From positions 1-64,000 of the forward strand of contig CATKHK010000015.1 of NCBI GenBank assembly GCA_949751835.1: 64,000 bases of DNA, in the 5' to 3' direction. This DNA comes from Blepharisma japonicum (lineage: Eukaryota > Ciliophora > Heterotrichea > Heterotrichida > Blepharismidae). Position 1 is the first letter of the stretch; every line of letters starts with the position of its first letter. Positions 25,701 through 37,759 of this stretch are shown piece by piece. Both the position numbers and the translations under genes were made by a program. The notes below the pieces were generated by a model that saw only the letters and a list, made by a program, of their open reading frames with translations, did not search any database and had not been told where the DNA came from.

Positions 25701-28700
25701 TGCATTCAATGCACATCTCCTTGCTTAGAGTGTTCTAGTGCTACAACTTGCAATAAATGTCCAAATGGTTATATATCTAATAATTCAACTTGTGTTTGCG
25801 CTGATGGATATTTCTCTAGTAATTCAACTTGCCAGCAATGCATATCACCGTGCTCTAAATGCTCTGGAACTGCTACAAGATGCACTGAATGTTCTAATGG
25901 CCTACTCTTGAATAATAGCACTTGTAGTAACTGCACATTACCATGCTTAGGATGCCAAATAAGTCCTACTAATTGCACAAGCTGCCAAACTGGATATTAT
26001 CTGTCCGGAAATAGTTGCATTCAATGCACATCTCCTTGCTTAGAGTGTTCTAGTGCTACAACTTGCAGTAAATGTCCAAATGGCTTTAATCTTACTAATT
26101 CAACTTGTGTTTGTGGTGATGGTTACTTCTCAACTAATTCTACTTGCCAGCAATGCACATCATCATGCTCTAAATGCTCTGGATCTGCTACAACATGCAC
26201 TGAATGTGCTAGTGGCTTGATATTAAGCAATAGTGCTTGCTTTAACTGCACATCACCATGCTCAGAATGTCATTCAAGTCCTACCAATTGCACGAAGTGT
26301 CAAACTGGCTATTATCTGTCTAGCAATAGTTGCATTCAATGCACATCTCCTTGTTTAGAGTGCTCTAGTGCTACAATTTGCACGAAGTGTTTAAGCGGCT
26401 ATAATCTTTCTAATTCAACTTGTATTTGCGCTGATGGATATTTCTCTACCAATTCAACATGCCAACAATGCACATCCCCATGCTCTAAATGTTCTGGAAC
26501 TGCTACAACATGCACTGGGTGCTCTAATGGCCTAATATTAAGCAACAACGCTTGCATTAACTGCACATCACCATGCTCTGCATGCCAAACAAGTCCTACC
26601 AATTGTACTCAATGCATTAGTGGCTATTATTTGTCTGGTAATAGCTGCCATCAATGCACATCTCCTTGCTCAGAGTGCTCTAACGCTACAACTTGCACAA
26701 AGTGCTCTAATGGTTATACTCTTTCTAATTCAACTTGCGTTTGCGCTGATGGCTACTTCTCAAGTAATTCAACTTGTCAGCAATGCACATCCCCATGCTC
26801 TAAATGTTCTGGAACAGCTACAACATGTACTGAATGCACTAATGGACTAATATTAAGTAAAAACGCTTGCGTTAACTGTACATCGCCATGCTCAGGATGC
26901 CAAATAAGTCCTACTAATTGCACAAGTTGCCAAACTGGATATTATCTGTCTGGTAATAGCTGCATTCAATGCACGTCTCCTTGCTTAGAGTGCTCTAGTG
27001 CTACAGCTTGCAGCAAATGTCCAAATGGCTATACATATAATAATTCAACTTGTGTTTGTTCTGATGGTTATTTCTCGAGCAATTCAACTTGCCAACAATG
27101 CTCATCACCATGCTCTAAATGTTCTGGATCTGCTATAACATGCACTGCGTGTAATAGTGGTCTAATATTGAGTAATAATACTTGTACTAATTGTACGTCA
27201 CCATGCTCTAAGTGCGAAACAACACCTACAAATTGTACACAGTGTCTAACTGGCTATTATTTATCTGGCAATAGCTGCATTCAATGCACATCTCCTTGTT
27301 TAGAATGCTCTAGCGCTACACAATGCACAAAGTGTCCAAATGGCTACATCTCTAATAACTCAACTTGTGAGTGTGCAAATGGATATTTCTCTAGCAACTC
27401 GACTTGCCAGCAATGCACATCCCCATGCTCTAAATGTTCTGGATCTGCTACAGCATGCACTGAATGCGCTAGTGGCATACTATTAAGCAACAACACTTGC
27501 GTTAATTGCACATCACCATGCTCTGCATGCCAAAAAAGTCCTGCCAATTGCACAAGCTGTCAAGCAGGATATTATCTGTTTAAAAATAGTTGCAATCAAT
27601 GCATTTCTCCTTGTTCAGAGTGCTCTAGTGATACAACTTGCACGAAGTGTTTAAGTGGCTATAATCTTTCTAATTCAACCTGTGTTTGCGCTGATGGATA
27701 TTTCTCTACCAATTCAACATGCCAACAATGCACATCCCCATGCTCTAAATGTTCTGGAACTGCTACGACATGCACGGAATGCTCTAATGGCTTAATATTA
27801 AACAACAACGCTTGCATTAATTGCACATCACCATGTTCTGCATGCCAATCAAGTTCTACCAATTGTACTCAATGTATTAGTGGCTATTATTTGTCTGGTA
27901 ATAGCTGCCATCAATGCACATCTCCTTGTTCAGAGTGCTCTAGCTCTACAACTTGCACAAAGTGCTCTAATGGCTATACTCTTTCTAATTCAACTTGCGT
28001 TTGCGCTGATGGCTACTTCTCTAGCAATTCAACGTGTCAACAATGCACATCCCCATGCTCTAAATGCTCTGGAACTGCTACAACATGCACGGAATGCTCT
28101 AATGGACTAATATTAAGCAATAACGCTTGCATTAACTGCACATCACCATGCTCTGCATGCCAAGCAAATCCTACCAATTGTACACAATGTATTAGTGGCT
28201 ACTATTTGTCTGGTAATAGCTGCCATCAATGCACATCTCCTTGCTCAGAATGCTCTAACTCTACAGCTTGCACAAAATGTTCAAATGGTTATACTCTTAC
28301 CAATTCAGCTTGCATTTGTGGTGATGGCTACTTCTTAAACAATTCGACTTGTCAACAATGCACATCACCCTGCTCAAAATGCTCTGGATCAGCAACAACA
28401 TGCACTGAATGTACTAGTGGTCTAACTCTTAGCAATTCTACTTGCATTAGTATTAATTGCAATTCACCATGCTCTAACTGCCACTCTAGCTCCACTAACT
28501 GCACTTCATGCATTGATGGGTATTATTTGTCCTCTGAATCTTGTCTTCAATGCAAATCACCATGTTCTAAATGCTCAAGTGCTACTACTTGCACTGCATG
28601 TATAGAAGGCTACTCATTTAGCAACTCAACCTGCAATCAATGCACATCACCTTGCTCATCATGCAGTAGTTCAGCATCAACTTGCACAAGTTGTATTGCA

Positions 28701-31700
28701 GGATACTATTTAAGCTCGACGACTTGTAATGCCTGCACAAACCAATGTTCTAATTGCACCTCAGCAAATATATGCACAAGCTGTGTGTCAAATGCTGACT
28801 TTAACTCAACAGCAAATTCATGTAAATGTAAAAGCGGCTATACTCCAGTAAACGGGGCATGCTCTCAATGTCCAACATCTTGCTCAACTTGTAGCTCTCT
28901 AACAAATTGTTTAACTTGCAATTCAAATGCTGCAGTAGGCACAAATGGTCTATGTTCATGCAACAGCGGCTTCATATTAGATGCAAATAACAACTGCATA
29001 GCAACGTGCAATAGTCTTTGCACTTCTTGTTCATCTTCTAATGGGCAAAACTGCACTGCGTGCATCACAAATGCAGAATTAAGTGGCAATACTTGTTCTT
29101 GCACACCAAATTCTTCATATGATCCAAACCAAAAGATATGTGTCTGTAACTCTGGTTACACCTTATCGAATAGCAAATGTGTGGTATGCAAGAAGTATTT
29201 GGCTCCTACTGATGTTGTATCAGCATCATATAGCACCTCATATGCATTTGTGACAGTATCATTTAAAATTCCTATAGATATGACGGTTGATTCTTCCTGC
29301 AACAAGGTTTTGACCTCTGACACTCTTCAATTGATGGGAACTGGCCCAGTGTGCTCTTGGTCTGACTCCAAGACTCTCACAATTGCTTTGGGTACTCAAT
29401 TTAGCCTCAGGAATTCTACAATTAATCTAGATGGCACTTGGATCCTTAAAGACACTCAAGATCCATGCACTACAAATTATCAGCCTCTGAGTGTATCAAT
29501 TACAATGCCAACAAATCCAAATCCAGTAGCTATGCTATCAGGGCCACAGACTGTCTCACTTGGATGCAATAGTGACCCAGTTATTTATTTAGCGGACAAA
29601 TCAACTGGTAACTATGGTTCTTCTTTGGTATATAAATGGAGTTCAACAGATACAAGTGCAAACTCCTTTTTAAGTTCACAGTCAGGATCTTCTGTTTCAA
29701 TTCCTAAATCAAATATATCCTCTTCATCATCTTTAACAGTGACCGTTCAAATTACAAATTCCTTTATGCTAACTAGTTCTGCATCATTCACCACAACAAT
29801 TTCTGCTCAAGAGACTTTAAGTGTTTCATTTGACTCAGGAAATACTGTTTCAATGAAAGCCTCAGAATCTAAAACCGTTAAAGCTATAATCGCTGCTATT
29901 TGTGGAAGTTCAACAACGTCAATATCTTGGAAATGGTCTTATACATCAGGTCCATCCAGCACTGCAGCAACTAATCTTGCTTCTGGCATAACTACGCAAA
30001 AACTATCAATTTCAAGCAATTTGCTTTCTGCAGGAGGCCCATATATTTTTACAGCAACTGCTACTCAAAATCCTAATGGATCTCCTATAACTGGAAGTGC
30101 GAGTGTTTCTATTACAGTGACTTCATCACCTCTTGTAATTCAGCTATCAAAAGGTAGTGGGGATGTAAATTCAGCCTTAGACTTTACTGTAGATGCAAGC
30201 AGCTCTAAAGACCCTGATACACCTGGCTCATTAACAGGTATAGCCTTTAAATGGACTTGCCAAAATTATGTAGACGGAAAAGATTGCTCTAGTAGCATGA
30301 CAACATTCCTTTTAAGTCAAAGCGGAAGTAGCTTGACCATTCCTAAAGCAAACTTAGTTGCAGGAGCACAATGGGATTTAACTTGTGCAATTTCTAAAGA
30401 TTCTAGAAAAGCAAGCTTAACAATAACTCTGAATATTATCAGTTTCTCAACAACTACCTCTATTTCAATTCCAACGATCACTGTAAAAGCTAATAATCAA
30501 GCATTAAATAGATTTTCAGCTAGTATCTCTGGAGGCTCTGAAACTTCAATCCTGTGGTCTCAATCAAGTGGGTCTAAAATTCAAATCTCACCAAATAACC
30601 TCTCTTATCTTTCCCTACCTGCAAGCTCCCTTAATGAAGGTATGTCATATGTATTCTCTTTAACAATTACACTTGGATCTGCAAGCTTTAGCGTCGACTT
30701 AGCCATAAAAGTTAACTTAGGAGCAGCTTGCTCAAGCACAAGCTCAAGTGCAGCAGTCCCTTCAGTTAACCCCAGTTCTGGAGTGTCTTTGAGTACTTCA
30801 TTTTCAATATCAATGTCCAATTGTTATGACCGTGATGGTGAAGACTATCCAATCCTATACACCTTTAAGTATTCTAAGAATGGTGGAAAGCACAGGATTA
30901 TTGGATCTACTGCAGAGAAGTCCCAAGTTTCGACTATACTTCCTAAAGGCACTATCATTGTTTCAGTAAATGTTTGCGACCAGCTCAATACTTGTTCAGA
31001 TTACACGGCAACACAATCTCTTCAAGTTAATAAATCTGGAAGACGATTGGACTCAGACAGTTTAAGAAATGAATATTCAATCATGGTTCTTGATCCAGAC
31101 AACATACCATCGACTATTACTTTGATTTGTAGTGACAATAGTATTGACAACTCACTGTTCGCCACAATGTGGAGTGATTTGAAATCGTATGTTTCAAGCC
31201 AAAGTACTATGACAAATACCCTTTTGGACAGTGTACTAGGTGCAGTGTATTCTTTGGAGTCCCAAACCCAATTAATGACCCTCGATACCTATGAAGAGTT
31301 GATTGCTTGGGTAAATAGTCTTTTGAAAACCTACTCATCCTTCATACCAACTCAAGATAATTTAAATTCTATAGTGCAGATAGGTGAAAACTTTATTAAT
31401 TATGGTGTTAACACTAATTTCACTGATCAAAGCTTTGAAAAATATGTCCTCTATGCTAATAACTTCTATATAACTTGGACAGTTGCAGCTACCACACAAG
31501 ATTTAGTTACTCAGTCATCAGTTAATAATGCTATCAACACTGCTAACACTTATATTTATAAAGACAGAAACTTCCCACCAAGCATTCAAAATACTACTCG
31601 CTATTATTCTAACCTCGGAAATCTTACTTATCCAAACTCTTTGGACTACTCCGATAGTGATATAATGAATATGAGAACTAACTTCTACCACGGGTTTACT

Positions 31701-32927
31701 AATGACTTTTCAGACATTGCTATCTTTAGTTTCGCAAATTCAGGAACCTATCAGAATTATTCACTTAATCAAGCACCTGAATCTTATGTCCCATTCTCAA
31801 CATCAGACTATCCATTCCTTATTGAGTTGCCTTTTAGCAAAAATATCGCAGAGGGTATGGTTTGGGGTTGTGTGTATTACAATGAGACAAGCTCCAAGTG
31901 GGTTCAGTCGAACTGCAAAATAGTTAGTGTCAATAACTCCACAAAGACTATCAAGTTCAACGTATATCACTTCTCAATGTACAAGCTTGCTGAAGTCAAT
32001 CCTAAAATCAATCCACCACCTTATATTCCAATAGAGAACACTTGTGACGATAATTATGCCCCTATCTACATCCTTGTGGTGACTCTGTTTATTGGTTTAA
32101 TATTGGCTCCAATAATGGTTATAATAGACAGAGTTAATCATCCTTCACTACCTGCTCCTCAATCTCCTAAGGATGCTCCTCCCAACACTCCATCAGCTCA
32201 CCTGCCAAGACTAACTCTAAGAGGACTAATGCATCACGACATAAGCGTTCACGCATCTCAAGGAGAAGAATCCGTTCAAAATGGCGAGTCTGACAGCTCA
32301 GATGAAGAAGATATCCAGTCCCAAGATATCGAGCTGACAGAAAATTCTATTGTCGAGCAAATCGGAGGACCAGTTGAAAAGCCAGAAGACGAAGTCAAAT
32401 ATGAGCTGCAAGAATTAATTGAAGGGCACTTGGTATTTGGACTTGTCTACCACAGACCTATATTCTCCAGGGCCTCAAGAGTATTCACCTTAATCGTTGT
32501 CATTATCTTTGAGCTATTATTAGAAGGGCTGTTTTATTATGCCTCTGAGGACATTGACTCAGGAAGCGAAATGGCAACTCAGACACTATTTGATAATTAT
32601 GAAGGAAAATACTTTGGCTATATGATATTAGCTTTGGCCATAGCAATTCCTGTTGAAGTATTCATGATAGTTGCGTTTAGCATTGATCGGAAGAAAGCAC
32701 CAATTTGGCCAGCATTTGGAGTTGTCTTGGGAGTGGCTATACTGATTGGGTCAATTGTAGGAATTGTCATGCTGAGCTATGACTTCTGCCATGAGTGGAG
32801 TGGATATTGGGCTGTAAGCTTCTTGTGGGGAATTTTAATTGAGATCTTTATTATGGAAACCATTTACATGATGGTTAGATACTTCCTCATACAATCTTTC
32901 CCAAGCAATAAAGCTATTAAGACTTAA
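19746..32927 (+). CDS. Giant Cys-rich repeat surface receptor with REJ/PKD-like stalk and five membrane spans
   Basis: One frame of 4,393 residues; a single in-frame TGA (20250-20252, Trp) interrupts it near the start. Residues 1-25 form a signal peptide (ILLPLSLFIFLLPCAAG), followed by an acidic linker to about 170. Residues about 178-3140 are Cys-rich furin/growth-factor-receptor-like repeats of the form CxxCxxxxxxC with N-C-T or N-S-T sequons beside most Cys. Residues about 3150-4030 resemble REJ/PKD ectodomains (SLTVTVQITNSF, FKWTCQNYVDGKDC). Near 4037 a GPS-like segment (VWGCVYYNETSSKW, then NVYHFSMYKL) lacks the usual C-x-C-x-H. Spans lie near 4104, 4247, 4290, 4323 and 4354. The last four resemble the region after TM1 of polycystin-1/REJ proteins, but no PLAT or channel domain is seen. 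Probably a plasma-membrane recognition receptor; the ligand is unknown. Confidence 0.9.
20268..22440 (+). repeat. 186-bp (62-residue) coding repeat array
   Basis: The N-terminal part of the receptor ectodomain. The landmark (G)ATGGCTATTACTTGTCTGG recurs at about 21030, 21216 and 21402 and, diverged, at 21588: steps of exactly 186 bp. Each unit pairs a C-x-x-C-Q-T-S module with a C-S-K-C-S-S module. Neighbouring copies at 21030-21400 are almost identical, while outer copies are more diverged. Confidence 0.8.
22440..28440 (+). repeat. 315-bp (105-residue) higher-order coding repeat array
   Basis: Landmark is the block encoding CADGYFSSNSTC. It recurs near 25803, 26118, 26433, 26748, 27063, 27378, 27693, 28008 and 28323, eight successive steps of 315 bp. 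Earlier steps are 339, 222, 315, 222, 315, 315, 132, 315, 315, 315, 222 and 315 bp. The shorter steps differ by about 90-93 bp, one 30-31-residue module. This fits unequal exchange that gains or loses whole modules while holding frame. Confidence 0.85.
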
Positions 32928-33056
32928 ATAATCTTTATCCTTAACTTTGTATGAATAATTAATATCTTAATTAAGTTTTCAATTAAAGTTGTAGAAATAA
33001 AAAATTAGTTAAAACTGATTGAAACAGTTAGCCCTTTTAAAGAAGTAAATAAATAA

Positions 33057-34328
33057 TTAAGAATTAGTGTCAACATAAACCCCCTGTGGCAAACTTCTAA
33101 AATATTCCTCCGCAAGTTTATCAGAGCAGTTATTCTCATCAAGTAGTCTTCCATACTCATAAACATTAATCACATATTGCACAAAATCCTTCAGACCATC
33201 CACTTTAATCGCCACCGCAATTTCGTCGTCAAGACTTACTGTAAGATCTGCTACTCCGCTTTTAAAATCCCAATTTGCAATGCTTGTGACCATCATAAGC
33301 CTCCTTATATCATTTCTTGATAAATTTGTATTAATCCATTTAGGATTTGCAAGTAAAGTAGACGGGAAATTTAGTGGCTCACTAGTATAAATTATTTTGA
33401 ATTCTCCTCCTTCTATAGCTTCTATAATAGACAATGCAGGCCTATGATGAGCTTTTATGAATTCAATTTTTGTCTGAGCGAACGATACAAAATAATTTGT
33501 ATTTAAAAATCTAACATAGGGGCTTGAGCCATAGGTACGGCTAGATCCTTTGTCAGAGCCGAATTGTCTTTTGCAAGGGAGTTTCTCTTCAGTACAGTCT
33601 ATCACCTGTGTGTCTTCATACTTATATAAAAAATATAAATGCACATCATCAACTATGAGTGGGCTTCAGTTCTTCTCGATGCGCCAGACCTTTCCAGTGT
33701 GCTCTTGAAGTTCAAGTTTTCTATGGGTCGCTGTTGAGAACCTATAGAGATTTATTTGTCGGTTGAAATTTGGCTCACCTTCCATTAAGGTAGCAATAAA
33801 AAAAATTTCGTTCGAAAAAGCTCGAAAAATACGAGGATCCTCAGGACCCCACCACAGATCTTTTCTCATTTTCCCTAGTGTGATTATACTGGGAACCTGG
33901 GTTTTACCTACGAGGTCAGTATTTCGGACTTCATTTCAGTCAGAATCAAAAAAGGTTAAATATATATAGCTATATGAATCTAAGATTGAAACTCTGACAG
34001 CTGCTATATAAAGCTGTTTTTCTGGCAGCCAAAGAGCTGAAGGGAAAAATATACGGGTTTCCTCTTTGTCTGAAGGGCGAAGTTCATTGAACCGAGCTTT
34101 CTCTTCATCACAAATATGAGGAGGCAATAAGGTGTAAATATAGTCGATATCAAAAAGAAGCTTTATATAGTCCTCATCAGCAGCTGCTGGCTTCTTTTTA
34201 AGTAAAATGTGGTTGTTGATGTCTAGGGCTGGACAGCCTTGAGAAGTTTTTAAGGCTTCATCAGTTATTATATAGCTGAAAATTCCTGGAAATAGCATCA
34301 TAATGAAATAGATAGCAATAGCAACCAT
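33057..34328 (-). CDS. Secreted beta-propeller protein, EDPR type (GH130/GH43-like)
   Basis: 423 residues with TGA = Trp. A signal peptide (IYFIMMLFPGIFSYII) is followed by a conserved first Cys (GCPALDINNH). The body has the hallmarks of five-bladed beta-propeller carbohydrate enzymes: WWGPEDPRIFRAF, EKNWSPLIVDD, LYFLYKYEDTQVIDC, a GSSPYVRF strand and YTSEPLNF. In GH43/GH32/GH130-like families the Asp of EDPR is part of the active site, so a glycosidase, phosphorylase or beta-mannosyltransferase-like role in the secretory path or outside is possible (inference). It ends after the propeller and a short helical tail, without the Cys-rich tail of its plus-strand relatives. It is divergent from the next gene with 78 bp between start codons. 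Confidence 0.8.
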
Positions 34329-34406
34329 TAATTATAAAAGAAAAGGAACTTAATGTATTGGAGAATTAAAATTTGAGCTGACCATTTTCTTTAATAAATT
34401 AATATA
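34329..34406. promoter_or_regulatory. 78-bp bidirectional promoter interval
   Basis: The only DNA between the start codons of two divergent propeller genes (minus start at 34328, plus start at 34407). It must hold both 5' UTRs and core promoters. It is AT-rich; no defined element is recognised. Confidence 0.45.
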
Positions 34407-36386
34407 ATGAAGAAAACTCTAGCATTGGCTGAATTAGTATTGATCTGCTTTTTGTATGTGAAAGCTGATGAGGAAGAAATAAGGGTTGTTTTTGACTGTC
34501 CTTATTTTGACTTTAATATGCAAGTCCCTATTCTTGATCAAGAAACAGATTTTGATAAGCAAACAAAGATTTCTGGAGCTTACATAAAAAGGTTCATCGA
34601 TGGAAATGACCTTTTTGATATAGTGCTTAGTGCTATTCCTGACAACGAAGTTGACAAACTCCACAAAAATCGAGAAAAAGCCATCAAAGTTTTCCACGCC
34701 TCAGCGGTTTGGGTCCCTGAAAAACAGCTATTTTTAGTATCCGCAAGGGTATGGGTTTTTGAATGAACCTGCTACATTTATACCACTTTTTTCGACGAAA
34801 ATTGAAAAGAAGTCAAAGACGAAGCTTGGATAGGCGCCACAAAAGTTCCTTCTCTCCTCAATATTCCAAATGACTGAAGCATCCCTAACTCGGGCCCAGA
34901 AGACGGAAGACTTTTTAGAGCTCTTTCAGGCCATTTTTTTATTATATTTAATATGAAACGCAAAAACCCGCCATCACGGCCTACATTTTTATACAGCTAT
35001 ACCACTGGGACATACAGACAACTTGTAATTCCAGAGCAATATGATCAGAAAGTGCTTATTGAAAAAAATTGATCGCCTTTGATAATTGATGACAGCCATA
35101 TTTACTTTATTTATAATTTCGAAAATTTCCAGGTAATTGACTGCACTGATGAAAGCCCTTGCACCAGAGTTGCTGGGAAATTCCAAAGAGAGCCAGGAAT
35201 TTTAAGGGGCGGAACAGCTTTTAAGCAATTCAAAAACACTAATTATTATTTTTCTCTTGGCTTTACCCATTTAGAGTATACCAAAAATGGCTGATGCAAG
35301 CTTTATAGACCTGCACTTGTACTAATCAAAGCCAAATACCCAGACTTTGAGTTACTTTATACAAGTGAGCCAATTGATTTTATGTTCAAAGTTACCTTAG
35401 AGCCTGTAACCAAATATAAAACCCCAGGAGAAAGAGTATTCTGTGGGGCTGGTGGATGACTGATCCCCAACTCTATAGCAAAAATCGATGAAAATGACGA
35501 TATAGCTGATATCACCCTCAGCGTCGACGATGAGCAACAGCTTGTAGTAAAAGCCAAAGGACTATTAAAATATATTAGTAAAATAATTGAGGCTTATGAA
35601 AAAGAGTTACTTCCTGAAGAGCAAAAATGTGCTGAAAAATTCGCATATGACTATTATGAGCAAAAAGAATTAGTAAGCCCCATTAAAGGGCTTGAAGAAA
35701 AGGATTTTGAAAAGAGTGAGGCTATCGAGAGCAAAGGAAGCTGCATGGAAAAGCATTATTTGAATTTTCAGTCTAATAAATGTGAAAGTAAGGGTAATAT
35801 AGAGTGTTTTGAAGAGTGTGCTGAATGTGAAATTTATGATTATTGCACTAAATGCAGAGATGAAAATGCCGAGGCTAAAGGAGGATATTGTTTGTGTAAA
35901 GAGGGGTTTTATATGGATGAGAAGAATAATAGATGCAAAGGTAAGTTTTAGATAGCTTGCTCTAAAAATTGTTTAGCATGTGCATCGGCAGATAGTTGTT
36001 TGAAGTGCAAGACTCCTAACTCTGTTTCTGATGATGGCTTTTGTAAATGTTTAGAAGGCTTTATAGAAGTTTATAATTCTAATGAGCACTCCTGCGAAGA
36101 TCCTTCAACATATGACAACAAATATGGATGCTATAGAGGTCATTCCGGAATAAATAAAAACGAATACCTAAACTTATTCAGCTCGAATTTCGGGTATTAC
36201 ATAAGCCCAGACGAAAATTCTTTATCAATGATTTTATCAGGTATAAGCCCTGCAATAGCCACTCAATCAAAAGAAGCCTATTATTGTCATTTTGAAATGG
36301 CCGAAGGAAACGTCCAGAAGATTGAAACAAGCTCTATTAAAGGCGGATATCTTATAGACCTAGAAGTAAAAATTACTAAACTTTAA
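34407..36386 (+). CDS. Secreted beta-propeller protein with Cys-rich tail, EDGR type; one 15-nt intron
   Basis: Exons 34407-35940 and 35956-36386 give 654 residues (TGA = Trp). A signal peptide (LALAELVLICFLYVKA) leads to GCPYFDF-like start VFDCPYFDF, SAVWVPEKQLF, SGPEDGRLFRAL, EKNWSPLIIDD, LRGGTAFKQF, YRPALVLI and LLYTSEPIDF. The motif is EDGR, not the EDPR of the minus-strand relatives. A C-terminal Cys-rich tail (CFEECAECEIYDYCTKC, CLCKEGFY, and after the intron CSKNCLACASADSCLKC and CKCLEGFIEVY) resembles furin/EGF-like modules. Without the intron the frame meets TAG at 35949-35951. Removing it gives a tail that aligns with the gene at 39005. A sugar-binding or sugar-modifying exported protein is likely. 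Confidence 0.83.
35941..35955 (+). other. 15-nt intron
   Basis: GTAAGTTTTAGATAG, GT...AG, phase 1. It contains an in-frame TAG, so it must be removed. Splicing joins CK to ACSKNCLAC, restoring the Cys pattern. The paralogue at 39005 has a 16-nt intron at the same site. Confidence 0.88.
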
Positions 36387-36395
36387 TAATCTATT

Positions 36396-37715
36396 CTAGC
36401 TATATTTATTGGTGTTAAAAAGATTCCTAGGCCACAGTTGCTTGTGGTAACTAAATGCCATTAATATGGCGCATTCTTCTTTTTCTTCAAGTCTTCCATA
36501 GTCGTACATATTGATGATGTAACTAACAATGTCAGTCATCCCCGTCACTCTTATAGCTAAAGAAATTGAGTCATTTATAGACAGAGTTAAATCGACTATG
36601 TCATCTGTATAGTCTCACCTTGATATAGAATGGACCATCAAAATCCTTGCCAAATTGCAGTCAAGGATTTCTTGGGCTGATTTATGCTTAGATACCGGGG
36701 ACAAAAAAACTTTATTTTGAAAATCGATAGGCTCACTTGTATAAATTAGCTTAAAATCTGGCTTTTTGCCAGAAATAAACTCTATTATGGATAAGGCTGG
36801 GCGATAAGGTTTGCATGAAATTTCTGGAGCTTCTGTATATACGTTGGTAAATATAAAAGATACAAAATAATTAGTATCAGCAAATCGTACATATGGAGAA
36901 CCGCCTTTGATTGAGTTTGGGGCATGATCGTAAGCTCCTCTGACTTTTTTGCATATCTCATTTTCATTTGTGCAGTCTATGACTTGTAAATTCTTATAGC
37001 TGTATATGAAATATATATGTTCATCATCAATTATCAAAGGAGTCCAATTTTTTTCAACAATACCTTTTTCTTTATTTGAATATTGCTTTATTATTAGCTG
37101 CCTCGTTATCCCTGTTGAAAAGCTAAAAAGATGCATCATCCTTTTCTTTTCTTTCGTCAGCATATTAAAAGACATAAACAATTCGCCTTTCAGCGCTCTA
37201 AAAATTCTTGGGTCCTCTGGTCCTGAGAGGTATTCTCTTCACATTTTTTCGATTTCAATAATTCCTGGAACTATGATATTTCCTATTTTTTCATTATTCT
37301 GAATTTCATTTCATTCCGAATCAAATAGTGTAGCATAAAGAAAACTATAGGAATAAAAAAGACTAACTCTGGTAACAGAAAAAAATGCATTTTTTTCTTC
37401 TAGTCATATAGCGGTAGGGTAAAACACCTGAATATCATTTGGATTATTTTTGAATTTTTCCATTTCTTCAGGGATTATATATGGAACAAGAAGGTCATGA
37501 ATTTGTTTTGCGTCAAATAGGAATTTAATAAATTCCTCAGATTTTTGTGTATTTTTGTAATAGTAGGTGCTGTTTTTCAATATTTTGATATGACTGTTGG
37601 GGTCTAAAGCAGGGCAGCCTCTGAAAGTTGGGATGGTTTCCTCGTGAATGAAGTAGCTTCAGGAGCAATGGCTTAATAAAACCACAAAGCAGAATGTTCG
37701 ATTTCTATACCCCAT
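36396..37715 (-). CDS. Secreted beta-propeller protein, EDPR type
   Basis: 439 residues with TGA = Trp. N-terminal hydrophobic stretch (TFCFVVLLSHCSWSYF) as signal peptide, then GCPALDPNSH, AIWLEEKNAFFS, LSGPEDPRIFRAL, EKNWTPLIIDD, IYFIYSYKNLQVIDC, GGSPYVRF, YRPALSII and LIYTSEPIDF. It matches the gene at 33057-34328 and likewise lacks a Cys-rich tail. Its stop lies 9 bp from the stop of the convergent gene at 34407-36386. On its other side it is divergent from the relic starting at 37760, repeating the layout of the first pair. Confidence 0.82.
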
Positions 37716-37759
37716 ACACCTGAATTTACTAAATATTCTGATTTGTCACAGAAATCAAT
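37716..37759. promoter_or_regulatory. 44-bp interval between divergent propeller gene and relic
   Basis: Space between the start at 37715 (minus) and the relic's former start at 37760 (plus). It corresponds in position to the 78-bp interval at 34329-34406 and presumably still drives the intact minus-strand gene. Confidence 0.35.

Noticed and set aside
22427-29104. Many minus-strand and off-frame open frames of 60-124 codons inside the receptor gene
   Set aside because: They recur with the same period as the sense repeats and are mirror frames of a periodic, stop-poor sequence.
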